From contig WHUX01000052.1 of assembly GCA_015179025.1 (NCBI GenBank), positions 62,001 to 126,000 of the forward strand: a stretch of 64,000 nucleotides of DNA, in the 5' to 3' direction. The translations under genes and the position numbers were made by a program. The notes beneath the pieces were generated by a model, which did not search any database, was not told where the DNA came from, and worked only from the letters and a program-made list of their open reading frames with translations. Numbering within the stretch: the first letter of the stretch is position 1; each line of letters opens with the position of its first letter. Positions 46,614 through 59,100 of the stretch are shown one piece after another. The stretch comes from Terfezia claveryi. Taxonomy: Eukaryota > Ascomycota > Pezizomycetes > Pezizales > Pezizaceae.

Positions 46614-47384
46614 ATGCCCCCAAAGAAAGGCTTTCACAAACCCCCCGCATCACCGTCCATTCACCAAGACCCACCCGAGGGGCTTCCCCAGAAATTTTCG
46701 GAGTTGTCAATATCCGATATTAACGATGCAGGCGTGTCCCCCAATTCCCCACCTGCAGTATCAACAAAACCAGTCATGCTTCCCCCGCAAAAGAAAGCAA
46801 ACAAAAAGAAAGAAGAACCCGTGATTGTCGACAGCTGGGAGGATGACGTTTCTGATGATTCTGAAGGGGATGTGGTAGTCATTGGTCCGAAGGGAGGGAG
46901 ACGGTGGGACGATGATTCTGTGGATGAGTTTGATGACGATGATGGGGGGAAAGATATCGATACCAACCTCAATATTAAGTCTTGGAGTAAATCCCTCCCA
47001 TCACCACCATTACCTCCCGGGCCGCCCCCAAATACGAAAGCCTCATCATTAGCTTCTTCCACGTTATCTTCTCGGAGAGCTACACCAACCCCAGGAGGCT
47101 CGTCATCATGGGATTCAGATCCCCCGCTATTTACTTCTGGAATGAGGTCCCCCTACTCAGCAGGAGAGCCGGAAAAGAGAAGACAACCTACTACGGATGC
47201 TGTGGCGAGGAGGCTGATTGCAAATGCATTGGGGATTAAAGCCCCCAAATCGACGGCAGAGCACAAGGAGTATGAGGCGAGTATGAAGGCTCAGTTGAAG
47301 AAAAGAAGGGAGAAAGAAAAGGAGGACAGGAAGAGGGAGGAGGAAGAAGTAGAGAGAAGGAGGAGGGAGGTGTGGGGGGACTGA
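46614..47384 (+). CDS. Conserved hypothetical protein with acidic middle and charged C-terminal coiled coil
   Basis: Single exon, 256 residues. The N-terminus is Pro/Ser/Lys-rich (PPKKGFHKPP). An acidic stretch at about 72-118 (SWEDDVSDDSEGD, DSVDEFDDDDGG) is followed by a Pro/Ser-rich linker. The end is a conserved-looking block, DAVARRLIANALGIKAPKST, then a Lys/Glu/Arg-rich helix (KKRREKEKEDRKREEEEVER) ending VWGD. Similar small proteins with an ARRLI..ALG..APK block and charged tail occur widely in ascomycetes as uncharacterised proteins. This is a recollection of the pattern, not a search. The composition suggests nuclear or RNA-related binding, which is an inference. Confidence 0.7.
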   Translation: MPPKKGFHKPPASPSIHQDPPEGLPQKFSELSISDINDAGVSPNSPPAVSTKPVMLPPQKKANKKKEEPVIVDSWEDDVSDDSEGDVVVIGPKGGRRWDDDSVDEFDDDDGGKDIDTNLNIKSWSKSLPSPPLPPGPPPNTKASSLASSTLSSRRATPTPGGSSSWDSDPPLFTSGMRSPYSAGEPEKRRQPTTDAVARRLIANALGIKAPKSTAEHKEYEASMKAQLKKRREKEKEDRKREEEEVERRRREVWGD

Positions 47385-48451
47385 ACGGATTAAACAAATT
47401 GACGTTAAGAGATGATCAGGAACAGAAAGATGCTTACCCTAATATGAATCGTCTCTTTGGTTTTATCATTCATTTACTACGGTAGAGTCATTAATGAGGC
47501 TTTGCATACGATTGCATTGCATACTAGCATCGTAACATGCAGGCCCCGTGATGGTTTTTTCTTTGGGTACTCATGCATAAAGTAGCAACTGATCAGTTAT
47601 GGGACAAAGTTTCTTATATATTCTGGTTTGTTTGGTTAGTCTGGTTTACCACAAATTTGGACGCAAACCAAGTGTTTGGGGGGGGCGTATTTAATATACC
47701 TATACCTGAGTAAAATATCGATTTCTCTCTCGACGCGGGGAAGGGAAACACATGATCTTGAAATCCAACTGCTAAAGCTAACCCCCCCTCTGTGTCTAGT
47801 GCACAGAGGCGTTACATTTACTTACTTACATGAACGAGGGCAAAAAGTTATGTTCTAATCTAATTATAAATCATACACATCTGCACAAGGTACCGTAGTA
47901 CTTAGCAACCTGCAGCCAGGACACTCAGCCCTTGATGTTGCCTAACTTAGGGAACCATACATGTAGAGTACACCTAGTCTACCTTGTGACACTTGAAATT
48001 TTTGGGACGGCTTTCTGCTGATCCCGTATAGAACTACTGACCCATGTCTCAAAGCCCCTTCAGCCCCTCAGTGTGCGTCGCGTACCCTGTAGGTATACGA
48101 GTACCGTATTCATTGAGTTTGCCAGAGTGAACAGATTTCTTGTGTGCTATGGCCTTCCCATTGCGAGTATGAAGATAGTATTCGAGCATTTGGTGGTGCA
48201 TATAACGATCCATATCTGCGATTTCGTTATTCTCCAGAGACGATTACTCTAGAGATTACCAAGATTAATAAAAACTTGAAAGACCAAATGCCGCCTGGTA
48301 GATGCCTTTTTTGTTTAACCATATACCGATGATCAGATCGAAATAATCACAGAATACGAAACAACATAGCAACTTCTTTCGCTAGATACCAAACGCAACA
48401 AGAACCCTTAGCGATTTTCCCATAATACCATATGTAAACCGGGCGTGTTAA
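47385..48451. other. Intergenic between convergent genes
   Basis: 3' regions of the 46614-47384 gene and GCN20 meet here. A motif copy TAGTCTGGTT is at 47637-47646. No gene is supported. Confidence 0.5.
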
Positions 48452-51086
48452 TTAGATATGATGCGACTGTTTCACCACACCACCCTCTCCCGCCTGCTCC
48501 AAAATCCTCCTCTTGTAATCATTAATGGTTCCATCAAATTTCTCCACTGTACCATTATCACACACCCACAGTCTCTTACAGACATTCCCCAACATTGTCA
48601 CGTCGTGAGAAACCATCAGTACCCCTCCCTCAAACCCATTCAATGCCAAACTAAGTGCATCCATCGCCTCCACATCCAAGTGATTAGAAGGCTCATCAAG
48701 AACCAGAATATGAGGGCGCTGTAACGACAACAAAGCAAATGCCACACGGGATTTCTGACCTCCAGAGAGCAGCTCCATCTTCTGTAGACCCGTAGTACCA
48801 GTGATACCAAAGGCACCAAGATGACGGCGATACTCTTCATCTGTCTTTCCTGGAAACATCTTTGCACAGAACCCGACAGCTGACATGGTGAGGTCGAGAG
48901 CGTCAACGTGATGTTGTGCAAAGAAACCAATCCTTAGCCGAGGGTTTTGGGAGACAAGACCAGTCGTGGGGGTTAGCTTCCCCATAAGAAGTTTCAAAAC
49001 TGTAGTTTTACCGGCACCATTGGGCCCCACAATACCAATACGAGAGTCGAGCTGCACATCGAGATCGACATTTTGCACAATAGGCTTGCTAGCAGGATTG
49101 TAGGCGAACGAAACCCCAGTCATTTGGATGATAGGTGGAGAGAGTTTCTCCACCTCGGGGAACTTGAATGACACCGTGTACACATCTTCCGGTGCCTCAA
49201 GTACTGGGAGCTTCTCCAGCTTCTTGATACGGGACTGGGCTTCCGAAGACTTGGCAGCATTATATCGGAATTTGTCGATGAAAGCTGCAGTGCCTGGGGT
49301 TAGAGGTGTGATTGGTCTTTAAGAAATTGGGGTGAGACCTACTTTGCAGATGTTTCCGGACCGCCATTTGGTTCTCATACTCTCGTTTGGCGGTCTTCCG
49401 TCGCTCTTCCTTCGTGGCATAGAAAGCGTCTTTTGAACAATCAATAAAAGATACTTGGACACACAGGACTGGGTATAAACATACCAAAGTTACCGCCCTT
49501 GTAGTAGTCTAACCTCTCTGAGTGTTGGTGTATAATATCTGTTGAATAATGTCAGGTGATTGGTTCGAGGTTACAGCAATATAATCTCAAACTTACCTGT
49601 AGCAACTTCATTCAAGAATGCACGATCGTGGGACACGACTGGAGGATTTATAACCGGGTTAGCACACCATGTTCACTAGTTCGCACGATTGATATGCGAG
49701 TATATACTGACCTAGCACAGTGCTTGGATACCCTTGTAGGTAGTCGGACAGGAAGGTAATGGAAGGGACGTCTAACATATTGGACGGTTCTGTTGAGAAT
49801 AATATATTAGTATCATCACAATCGGTTTGATTGATAATTAGACCATACCGTCGAGCAGCAGTAAATCTGGTTTGCAGAATAGAGCTCTTGCTAAAGCCAA
49901 TCTCATCCTCCAACCACCGGAGAATGTCTTAGTAGCAAGTTTCTGTCGTTCCGGACTGAAGCCGAGTCCGGCAAGGATACTCGCTGCTCGGGATTCGGCC
50001 TTATCCGATTCCATCTCCGCCAGTTTATTATGGGTATCAGATAACTGTGCATCAAGGTCTTCTCGGGCAGATTCGTCCAAATCTGGGTTCTCGGCTTTTC
50101 GTTTCTCGAGGTCAGCGAGCTTTGCCGTGATTGTCTATGCGTGACAATCAGTATGGCACACAATATGACAAAAGAACAGGGACATACGTCCAAATCTGCG
50201 AGGAGGATTTTTCGCCACACGTCGGCATCAAGCACGGCCTGTAAAGCAGGTGTATCGTCCCCGGCAAGCTAATTCATCCGTTAGATAGTACTATAATGAA
50301 GTTGAAAGAGAGGGTACCGACCTCTTGTTCGACATGGAGAATAGATATGTGTTTCGGCACAGCAAGCTCTCTTCTACTCAACGCCCTCAACAGCGTGGAC
50401 TTCCCGATACCGTTTTGGCCAACAAGACCATATCTCCGCCCATAAGCAAGAGTTAAGGAAGTGTCACTTAAGATCCTCTTGCCACTGATGCTGACGTCCA
50501 CATTATCAATCTTAATATCCTTGCTCTTTCCAGCTGCTGAACCGATTTGCAGTGGGTTGACCTGCATAAAGAACTCCTCATAGCTTGCGCCACTGTCTGG
50601 ATTGGCAATGAGCTTTGACGCCTCGTATTCCACTGTTTTATGGATTTTCTTGTCCTGCTTCGCTTTGATCTTACGCTCTGCCTTTTCCAACTTCTTCTTG
50701 TCGACCTTCGACTCAACCTTTCGAGAGTTCGCTGCCTCGAGGTCCACGCCTCCCGCCATCAAATTCATTGTGGCAGACATAGACTTCTGGGAAGCCATGT
50801 GGATCGTCTGATCGAGCCTCCTGGCAACGGTCGAAGTCTTGCCTTTGGCCCCATTGAGGCTCACTAGCTGAGAGGCGAGCTTCTCAATCAAATCGCTGAC
50901 CTCCTTCGGTTCCAATGAGCCCCCTGCTGCATCGTAAAGTAGAGCTGTCACTCTGTTGATGGCATCTTGAAGTTCTTGGTCCGCGTCTGGGGCAGAAGAA
51001 GCTGATGCATGCTTGAGGTAACCGACGGAATACTCGCTGATGACTGGATCGATATTGGGGATAACCTTGGTGATTGCAGCCTCCAT
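48452..51086 (-). CDS. GCN20: ABCF-type ATPase, Gcn20 (activator of the Gcn2 eIF2alpha kinase)
   Basis: Eight exons: 51086-50322, 50268-50188, 50134-49849, 49789-49712, 49638-49597, 49538-49485, 49429-49343 and 49284-48452. They total 2226 bp (741 residues) and every junction is in phase. The N-terminal about 200 residues ([16 protein letters not shown]..) match the Gcn20/ABCF3 extension that binds Gcn1. There are two ATP-binding cassettes and no membrane segments. NBD1 has GQNGIGKST (223-231), [15 protein letters not shown] (353-367) and LLLLDEPSNMLD. NBD2 has GPNGAGKTT (551-559), [14 protein letters not shown] (639-652) and [11 protein letters not shown]. The linker between cassettes is the ABCF arm. 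Gcn20 works with Gcn1 on ribosomes to activate Gcn2 in amino acid starvation. The length is close to the yeast protein. The gene is divergent from the Byr4-like gene. Confidence 0.93.
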
Positions 51087-53151
51087 CTTGCGTGTGAAAT
51101 CGAGGGGGTTCTTCGAGCCTTGACGACGTAACTTACCGTGAAAACCCTTGTCAGGTCGGAGGATAACAGCGAAAGCGGCTGCCCCACAACCCTTCTAGAA
51201 GGCAGGTCACACCTGCGCTAGTGGGAGTACTTCGGTGACTAAGCAGCACCCATCGCTATGAGGTACAGTAAGCACCTGGAATACCTAGCTCTTGAACATA
51301 ATGACGACCACCCATGACTGGAGCCTCTCCTTTTACTCCAATGCCGCTCCATTCTCAGAGGCAATCACAGAAAGTTGTGGGGGGGGGTTCTTGCTTCTTT
51401 TCTTCTTAAGATGTATAATCATACATATTATTTTTGGCATACCACATCTCTCGGAGAGACAACGGCCGGGATGTCATGACCTGCACGCCTGCCAGCGAAT
51501 CCGGTCACTCCACCATGTACCTCCAGGGCTCTGATGTATGATCCCTGGCAAGTGCATTGTTGTCCATTTTTCCATGATGAGTATTTGTCTTAGGCACTGA
51601 TATTCCAAGTAAGTAGGTATGTATACATTGAAAGTGGGCAGGCCCTTCGCACCTCTTCTCTCCGGGGGGACCAGGGGCTTGATTAGAAGGGCGGCTTGGA
51701 GTAGACGTGGCTGAAACCGCATTGAGGATTGCAATTGGTGATAGCCCACCACGACCACTGGTGTACACTTTCACCCGTTATAACGTAACTCAACAGAGAA
51801 CATAATTGACATCCCCATCTCTGTTTGAGAGAGCTCCATGGGCTGCCTACTATTCATGTATGCGGCACAGTATTTTGTGTTGGGAGGGGGGGGGGAAAGG
51901 GGGGGTTAGATCAGTAGCAGTTCGTCGAAACGAAACGCCTTGCAACCATCCCTTTAATTAGACTCCAGATATCCCAATTATGGTTGGCAAGGCACTCCAC
52001 AGTCTGGTTTGGCAATCTCGCTGTGTTACCTGAACAGGCGGCCGGTAAAGTCGCTCACAAGAGCTTAGGTGCTGTGCTGTGCTGTGCTGTGCTTCAACGG
52101 GAAATCTAAGAAAAAAAAATAAATTATTTCGCAAAACAACAAAACAACTGTCGTTCGGTGCCGCGTGCTCTGCCTACACACCCAAGTTACGCTGCTCGAC
52201 GCCCACCCCCCACATAAGTATGTTCTTACCGTGTCAACTGCCCTGCTAACACCCCCCCCCCCCTTCTCTCAACCACTTGTCCGTAAAACTCCATACTTAG
52301 TGCAGCACGTTCGGCTGTCTTTGTATGTGTGTATGTACAACCTCCTTCCATATAGTTGGCTGCTCCTCTTCCATCCTTCGTCTGTGATTGGTATGCTTGG
52401 GGATAGTCATCGTTAAACTCGCGTCTTGAACCTTTTGCTCTCCCGACGCATAGCGATCGGCCCTTTCTCTTCTGTCTCTCGGTCTCTACTCCAGCCATAC
52501 TACCCCCCCCCCCACTCCCCCCCCCCTTCCGCTGGCTACGGTAGTGAGTGGCCTGGTCCTGTTCTTCAACTTCATCGTCCACCTTTGGTTTTCATTTCCG
52601 ACTCGATCTGTCCCGTCACCTCCTCTTCACAAGCAGGCTCTCAGGAAGGGAGCGAGAGCGTGATAGACGGACAGGACAACCTGGCGCACTGGGCTAGAGA
52701 AGCCCTCCTATCCTGTTGTCTATCCAATACGACAGCCAGTCTGGCAGCTCGATTCGACCGTGCGCTAGTTAAAATCTAAGGGAGCAAGAAAGCCAGCCCG
52801 GTTTCCGAGTTTCTTCTCTCTGTTTCAACCTACGTTCGCCAAACTTCTGATTTCAACTTTCATCTTGTTATTTTTAACATTTTCACTCTACAAGGCGGTC
52901 CTGTTCCGTCTGTTGTTGTGACTGCAACACCCTCGTCTCGGAGACAACAACATAAACAGGAAGGGAAGAAGGAAAAAGCACATCTTTGCCGTTCGCTACC
53001 AGTCAAATCAGCGAGCCGCTGGGATATTGTTGGAAGTTTGGCGTTCATCCACCGTCCCCAACCCAAGATGTGTTGCGAAAGCAACGAGCTTTCTCTGTAG
53101 TTGAATCATTATCTATCCTCTGCATCCGGGCTAACAACTTGTTGGGGAGCA
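51087..53151. promoter_or_regulatory. Shared divergent promoter region of GCN20 and the Byr4-like gene
   Basis: About 2.07 kb separate the two starts. The half nearer the Byr4-like gene (about 52140-52870) is strongly pyrimidine-rich with C runs at 52250-52263 and 52503-52528, which is typical of fungal promoters. A (GTGCT)5 microsatellite lies at 52069-52093. No gene is supported inside. Individual factor sites cannot be assigned. Confidence 0.4.
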
Positions 53152-56113
53152 ATGAAGACTATATCGACAGTGAGTTCCTGCACTTCTCTTTCTTTCATCA
53201 CCCGACCCCTGTCGTATCTCGTCTACTTAGTACTCACATCTACCATTCATTCCCTTCTCAGCTCTGTGCCACTTCGACCGTAGGCATCGCAGCTTGTGGC
53301 CTCGCCCTTGTTGAGCTGCAAGAGGACTACAGCTTCAGCAACAATAGCAACAACAGCAACCGCAGCACTACAACCCCCTCTTCCTCGACCGGCCGACACT
53401 CGATATCCACAGGCAGATACACTGCCAGTCGCTCGTCGCTTTCGATTGAGCCGCCGTCGACTTCCGCTAGCTGTAAAAAAGCTTGGTACCGACGGCTCTC
53501 AGAATCCTTGCAGTTCTCATCTGCAGCAAGCTCCTCTCACGCCTCCTCAAGTCCCACTAGTAGCGTATCCACAACCAAATCACGGCATCGTTCAGTCACA
53601 ACTCCGTCTCCTCGCCCGTCGACGAGAAACAAGCTGGTGAAACGGTCGATTTCCCGAGCAGCCTCACCAGCTCTCTTCCACCCGCAGTCACCGTCGATCC
53701 CTAGTCCCCTCAAACAACCAGCCACAGTTTTAGCGAGGGACCGTCCGCTTCTATCCCCTATTAGTGCTCAGCGACCAACAACCAATCTTGAATCAGAGTC
53801 CGACAGTGATTTTCAGGTCACCGACCGGAGGCCAGTTGCGTCTTGGAAGGTATTTTTTACGGCGAAAAAACATAACTCAAGATCAACTAGAAGTATTAAG
53901 AGGATCTACCCGCATTGCCTCCATCATCCTACGTTGGTATTAGCGCGTGTGATATCTGATGAACCGTCTGATACGAACTCTGTTTACTCTGGACAGTCTA
54001 TATATTACGATTCCCATTCACCAACCTCAGTTATGCCTCAGTTCTCCGCACATGAATCTCCAGCCTCCTCACCTGTCCAAGGAATAAAAATACGGAGGTC
54101 TTTCTCGATCTCGAACATCTTGCATTCTCCACGGTTGCCAAGTCGGCACAGTAGGAGACATTCGTCTGCCCCCGCACACCACTTGTTCCCGCAACCAACT
54201 CCATATCATACGCCGTCGGAAAATTTTCCTCCCTCACCCCTGCCAAGGCCATACACAAGCGAGTTTCAGCATTTGCCGCCAATACAATCTGTGTCTGTTT
54301 TGAATATTGACATTGAGCCTGAACATTTTAGGATTCCGTTGTCTTCCAACGGCGCTGAGTCGTCATCGGATTTCTCATCAGATTCCGGACGATTGGAGGG
54401 TGAAAGTGTCGATAAGAATAATATTGAGATTACCGATAACGACAATATACTCCAGAACGATAGTATATACCGTCCACACCGTTTGTCTATATTGACTAAT
54501 GCTGGGTCTGAACGTGCATCAACACTGATAGGCAGCGATGACGGCTTGGATAGAGGGACAGAAAACGTTTTTGATTCTGTAAGAACAAGAGTAAACGAGG
54601 GCGTCACGCCGGTTAGGGTGGAATCAATATTCGACCTGAGTTCATCTTCACCAGATATGGCATCTCCCCTTGGGTTAAAGAAGAACCGCGATGTCCCATA
54701 TGTGGACGAGATTGGTGTGTCACCCACAAATGATGTATACAGAGGCTTAACACCACCGCCTGTCAAAGTTGATGGATGGCTCGCCAATCGACAGGATGAC
54801 ACTGATGATATCAATTGGGGAAGTGATTGGGAGTCCTCAAAAAACCCAAAGGCAGAAAACACCCCTCTAGCTCTTGGTGGTATTCCTATGGTCACTAGGC
54901 GATCTGAAAGCTCTGCAGCGATTCTGAAGAGTACTCTTCGAGATAATGGTTCTAGGAGCAGTTTTGAAGATTGGAATACTGAATGGGAAGGTGATAGCCA
55001 CAGTAATCTTGGAAGCTCGCCAACAGCTGCGAGAGGGGCGGCTACTTGGAGATTGAAGACAAAAGGGAAGTCGGCTTCTTCGAAAGAAGGGCCCAATCTT
55101 TCTCATTCACGGAGTCAAAGTCTACCTGTGAGAACCGCACGACACAGTAAGTCAAGAAATCCAAGTACGTCTTTTCCTTGCCAAACTTGTCAAAAACTAA
55201 TTGGTTCAAAGTGCCAAGTGAAAACTGGGATGATGATTTTGGTTTCGAAGAAGATGGGCTAGGCTTGGGGACTGAGGTAGTGGTACCACAGGCAATTCAA
55301 GATAGGCAACAAAAGGTCCTTCGGCACCTTGATGCAGTGAAGGAATTTGCTGCTCTCGTCGAAGGTAAGGATCCATCTACTTCGAGTGTGATGCCAATTG
55401 TGACTGACGATTGGATAGAGTTGAAAAGGTTGATGGACCTTGCATTGTCAACCGGGTCACGATGGGGTGCGTGTGAGAAAATGTGGGATGAAGCTGAAGG
55501 GGTCATTGCTTTAGCCTCTACGGGCAACGCCGACAATGAGGATGAGAGGGACCTGACGGAGGAGCCTAGGGGACGACAAAGAGACAGCGAAAGGTCTGCT
55601 TTATCACCATTAAATGATGAATTCTCGGATGAGGAAGAAGAGGTGAAACTAGTCATGGAAGAGGAAAACCGTAGCAGCACAGTGACGATAATAGCTAGAA
55701 GGGCATCTGGCCTACTAGCAGACGACGACGTTTTTGGTGGTGCGAATGTCGAAACAATCTTCACAGAATCCTCAGCAAAGCACAAGACACCATTTGAGCG
55801 TCAAAATAGTCGGCATGTGAAGAGTTACTCGACCTCATCTTCGGATTCTCGGAAAGGGGCAGGTCTAACAAGGTCAGACCCCGTCGCAATGGCGAGGTCA
55901 ATGATGGAACGGATGCAGAGGAGTTCTTCCGATAGTCTTCACAGCCCAACAACGGCATCAAACAATGGGACGCTGCAATTCGACACGAAGATGCTGGGAC
56001 CATTACTGGATAAGGTGAAAATACTGCTCACTGGCTTGGAGAGCTCATTAAAGGATGAAGGACACTTTGGCAGAGATAATCATGAGCTAGGCATTGAATG
56101 TGGTGGAACATAA
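53152..56113 (+). CDS. Byr4/Bfa1-like regulator of septation and mitotic exit
   Basis: Model: exons 53152-53169, 53262-55146 and 55212-56113 (2805 bp, 934 residues, in phase). Residues 1-500 are Ser/Pro/Arg-rich and disordered. Tryptophan-acidic repeats follow: INWGSDWE (about 521), DWNTEWEGD (about 575) and NWDDDFGFEED (about 639). Then come VPQAIQDRQQKVLRHLDAVK (about 660) and KMWDEAEGVIALAS (about 725). This repeat and block arrangement is that of Byr4/Bfa1, the partner of the Bub2/Cdc16 GTPase-activating protein that restrains the Spg1/Tem1 GTPase at spindle poles. The start is uncertain: the six-residue first exon relies on a GTGAGT donor at 53170, and the frame is open further upstream. 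A nearby alternative donor at 55165 would add six residues. Confidence 0.72.
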
Positions 56114-59100
56114 ATAATGCTGGGGTATATTCAAGCATCTTGGGGCTTCTCTTTCGCCTGCTCTTGAATTGAGGCAGGGGACAGACAAATTGGAAAGGCA
56201 TCTTCATTCCAACTTGGACTTTGTCATTTTTTTTTCTGCTTTCCTATGGGACAATAGGAGTTCTGCGAGGTCAACTTGGTCATTTTCTTTCCTCCTCTCC
56301 CACATCATACCACTACTTCCTAACGGTCCTTGAGATGTGTTTCAGCTTGGCTCGGTTTGGCCCCTTCTCGTTCGACAGCGTGCCGCCTCATGTTTGTCGA
56401 TATATGTTCAGGTACATAATTCCCAGTGGGCATGTTCACTTCTCAGGCTTCGGCCTTCTTTCTCAACATTCATCAGACGACAGTTGTACGACGTTTTGAG
56501 TAGAATTGAGAAAGCAGTCTTCCGTTTTGTGCTGTCTGACTACTCTTATATTATGGGACGGTTAAGGCGTACAAAATATTCGTTTACTTATATGCTTCTT
56601 GTTTTACTCCACAATGGGTGGACTGGCTTGTCTTTCAAATGACGGAGTTTCTTACATATTTTTAATACTGCTTTGCAGGGCCTGGTAGTGGTGGGTGGTT
56701 GGCACATTGGCATATCATATTATATCTGGTATTCATTTCCTTCCTCCGTTCCTCGCACTCGCTTTCTTCATATTTTGAAACTCAATTACCCTGGGCTATA
56801 TTTGGTGCATTTCTTTCCTCGCGTGGTTGGCCGTCGGTTATGGATTAGTGTTCTCGAGAAAGTTGAGTCATGTCATGGGTTAGAGTGTCTTCTCGAGAAA
56901 GGAGGTCTCCGATAAGTCGGTAATAAACCTGTACAATGATACCGTGCTAACTGGATTCTGGTCTTACAACCAGACGCTAAAAAAAGAGTGCAAAGGCATC
57001 TCACAAGCGATATAACTGACGGAGCCTCATGGCCACATGTGCGTGGCGATACGAGATCCGGTCCAGGTAACCTCAGGACGAAGTAGATACTTTATGTACT
57101 TGTGGCATGTACTTCCTCAAGCGGAGATATGCTATTTGAATCAAATGATACCATACAGGTTCTCTCAACGTGCATTATACCTCCCTTGGAGCCTATAGAA
57201 TCAAGCGAGGAGAGATGCAAGATGTCTATCAAGCCGTCTCCAAGTTTGTCATAGACTCAGGCCAATGCCATTTTCAATCAACGGAGGTATAAGAGTAGCT
57301 GCACCTCGAGGTTGTCGCAACGTTAACAGGTACAGAACCACAGCTGTGTGTCTTTCCATCCCTCCGGGTAGGTAACAAAAGCAAAGAAATCGAGGTCATA
57401 GTGGCGGAGAGATGCTCTATTTTAAGCATAAGCTTCTTACGGCATCATTCCCAATTCTATCTCCGCGACCGCATCAGGTCTGTCTGGATCAAATTCGAGA
57501 CCCCTTCCACTGAGCCCGTGCTGCTAGGACCAGAACCAGAAACGATACTTCATCAACACCAGATAATTGTCAAAATTATATGGATATCTGCACGGAGTTG
57601 AGACCCGTACTGACGAGAGTTGATGGATCCCACCCCAATGAGTGACGTCCGTAATTCACCGCCCGTAATTCTTCTAGTTCCACGATGATTCACTTTGCAT
57701 TGGACAAAATGTGAGCAGCCTTAAATCCGCACTATCTACCAGGGCCCCTCGGGGTCACCATTCCCGAAATCCTTTACGACACGCATCCTCTTTTCCTGTA
57801 TCTTGTGTGTGATAATACGTGGAACCCAAGGCTTGTTCGGTAATGCGAATCGGGCCTATCGTGCATTTAGTGGGCAATTGATTATACGCATAGAAGTTAC
57901 ACCATAAAAGAATCCCCGAGCTCGAGCCAGTTGTTTGTCCTCGTCCCCCACCCCTGGCCTGTACGTCGATCGTGAACTGTAAAGAGGTATTTGCGTGATT
58001 ATGAGGCATGCTTGCTTGTGTAACCGAGCCATTCAATGTGAGTCCTCCTTCGGAAACTTGAGGAAAGCGTCATTGAAGTTGCACACTGCGATTGAGGGAG
58101 TGTGTCGATTGACATTTCAGAGAGTGAAATATTATCATGGGTGTAGTCTGGTTGATCATGATGGATACTATCTATGTTGAACTTCTATTTCCTATACTTT
58201 CCTTCAGTCTATCATTACCTATAAATAAGCATTGGTTTTTTTTTTTTTTTTTAATTTTTTTTTGGCAAGTTTCTCAAGGTTATCTTTGGAAAGAGACCTT
58301 TATTTATATACGTAGGCTGATAGGAGGCAATCAGGAAGCACGAGGAATGTTGACTACAGAACTTCAAACCAACGTTATTGAGTGTGTCAGCCAATCCCTG
58401 AGTGACATATATATCAGAGAGGCAGAAACTCGAACAAGAGAACTTCTTAGCAAATATATCGAACAGTGTGGAACGTGAGATATAAGCAACTACCAATGCT
58501 GTACAACCAACCACTCAACAAAGTACTTGTACACAGTCTACCCCGCCAAAGCGCTAGCAAGTTTCATAATTGGGCCGTATGTACTGGAGGGGGGGGGGGA
58601 CGCTAACGATAAAGTTAAGCCTTATCGATATGTGGTGCGAGGAGGGGAGTGGAAAGGGCCGGGACCGCTTTCTGCAAGATGGTGTTTTATTTTGCATATG
58701 TGATTGTCTCTGAGACAGTTGGATGCAGTTTGGCAAGGGTATACACAGCATAACGTGACCCGAGTCATGGTATGTGCGGGTGGTGTGGGGGGGAGGGGGA
58801 GGAGAAGCTACTGAGTGAATAAATCAAATTATAGAAGTCGTGAATGCCCGGGCAGAAAATGAGGAAGATGGATGAAGAACTCCGTTAGGCAGCCTATACA
58901 GTACCCCGCCACTGCCAATATATACCCCAACGTACATATGTATACATGCGGGATTTCATGACATCTCTATATCGTTGCCGTGAACATTGCGAATGACTGG
59001 CCATTGAAAATACCGGGTCAATATTTAAAAGGTAAAAAAAAAAAAGATACTTGAGAAAAAAAATTGAGGGGTTTATTTACTTCAAAATATATTCAAACAA

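Noticed and set aside
52986..53151. In-frame N-terminal extension of the Byr4-like gene
   Set aside because: The extension is in a pyrimidine-rich leader and lacks conserved features; a GTGAGT donor and CTTCTCAG acceptor support an intron downstream of it. It is not fully excluded.
54266..55096. 276-codon minus-strand frame
   Set aside because: Antisense of the Ser/Asp/Glu-rich Byr4-like coding sequence.
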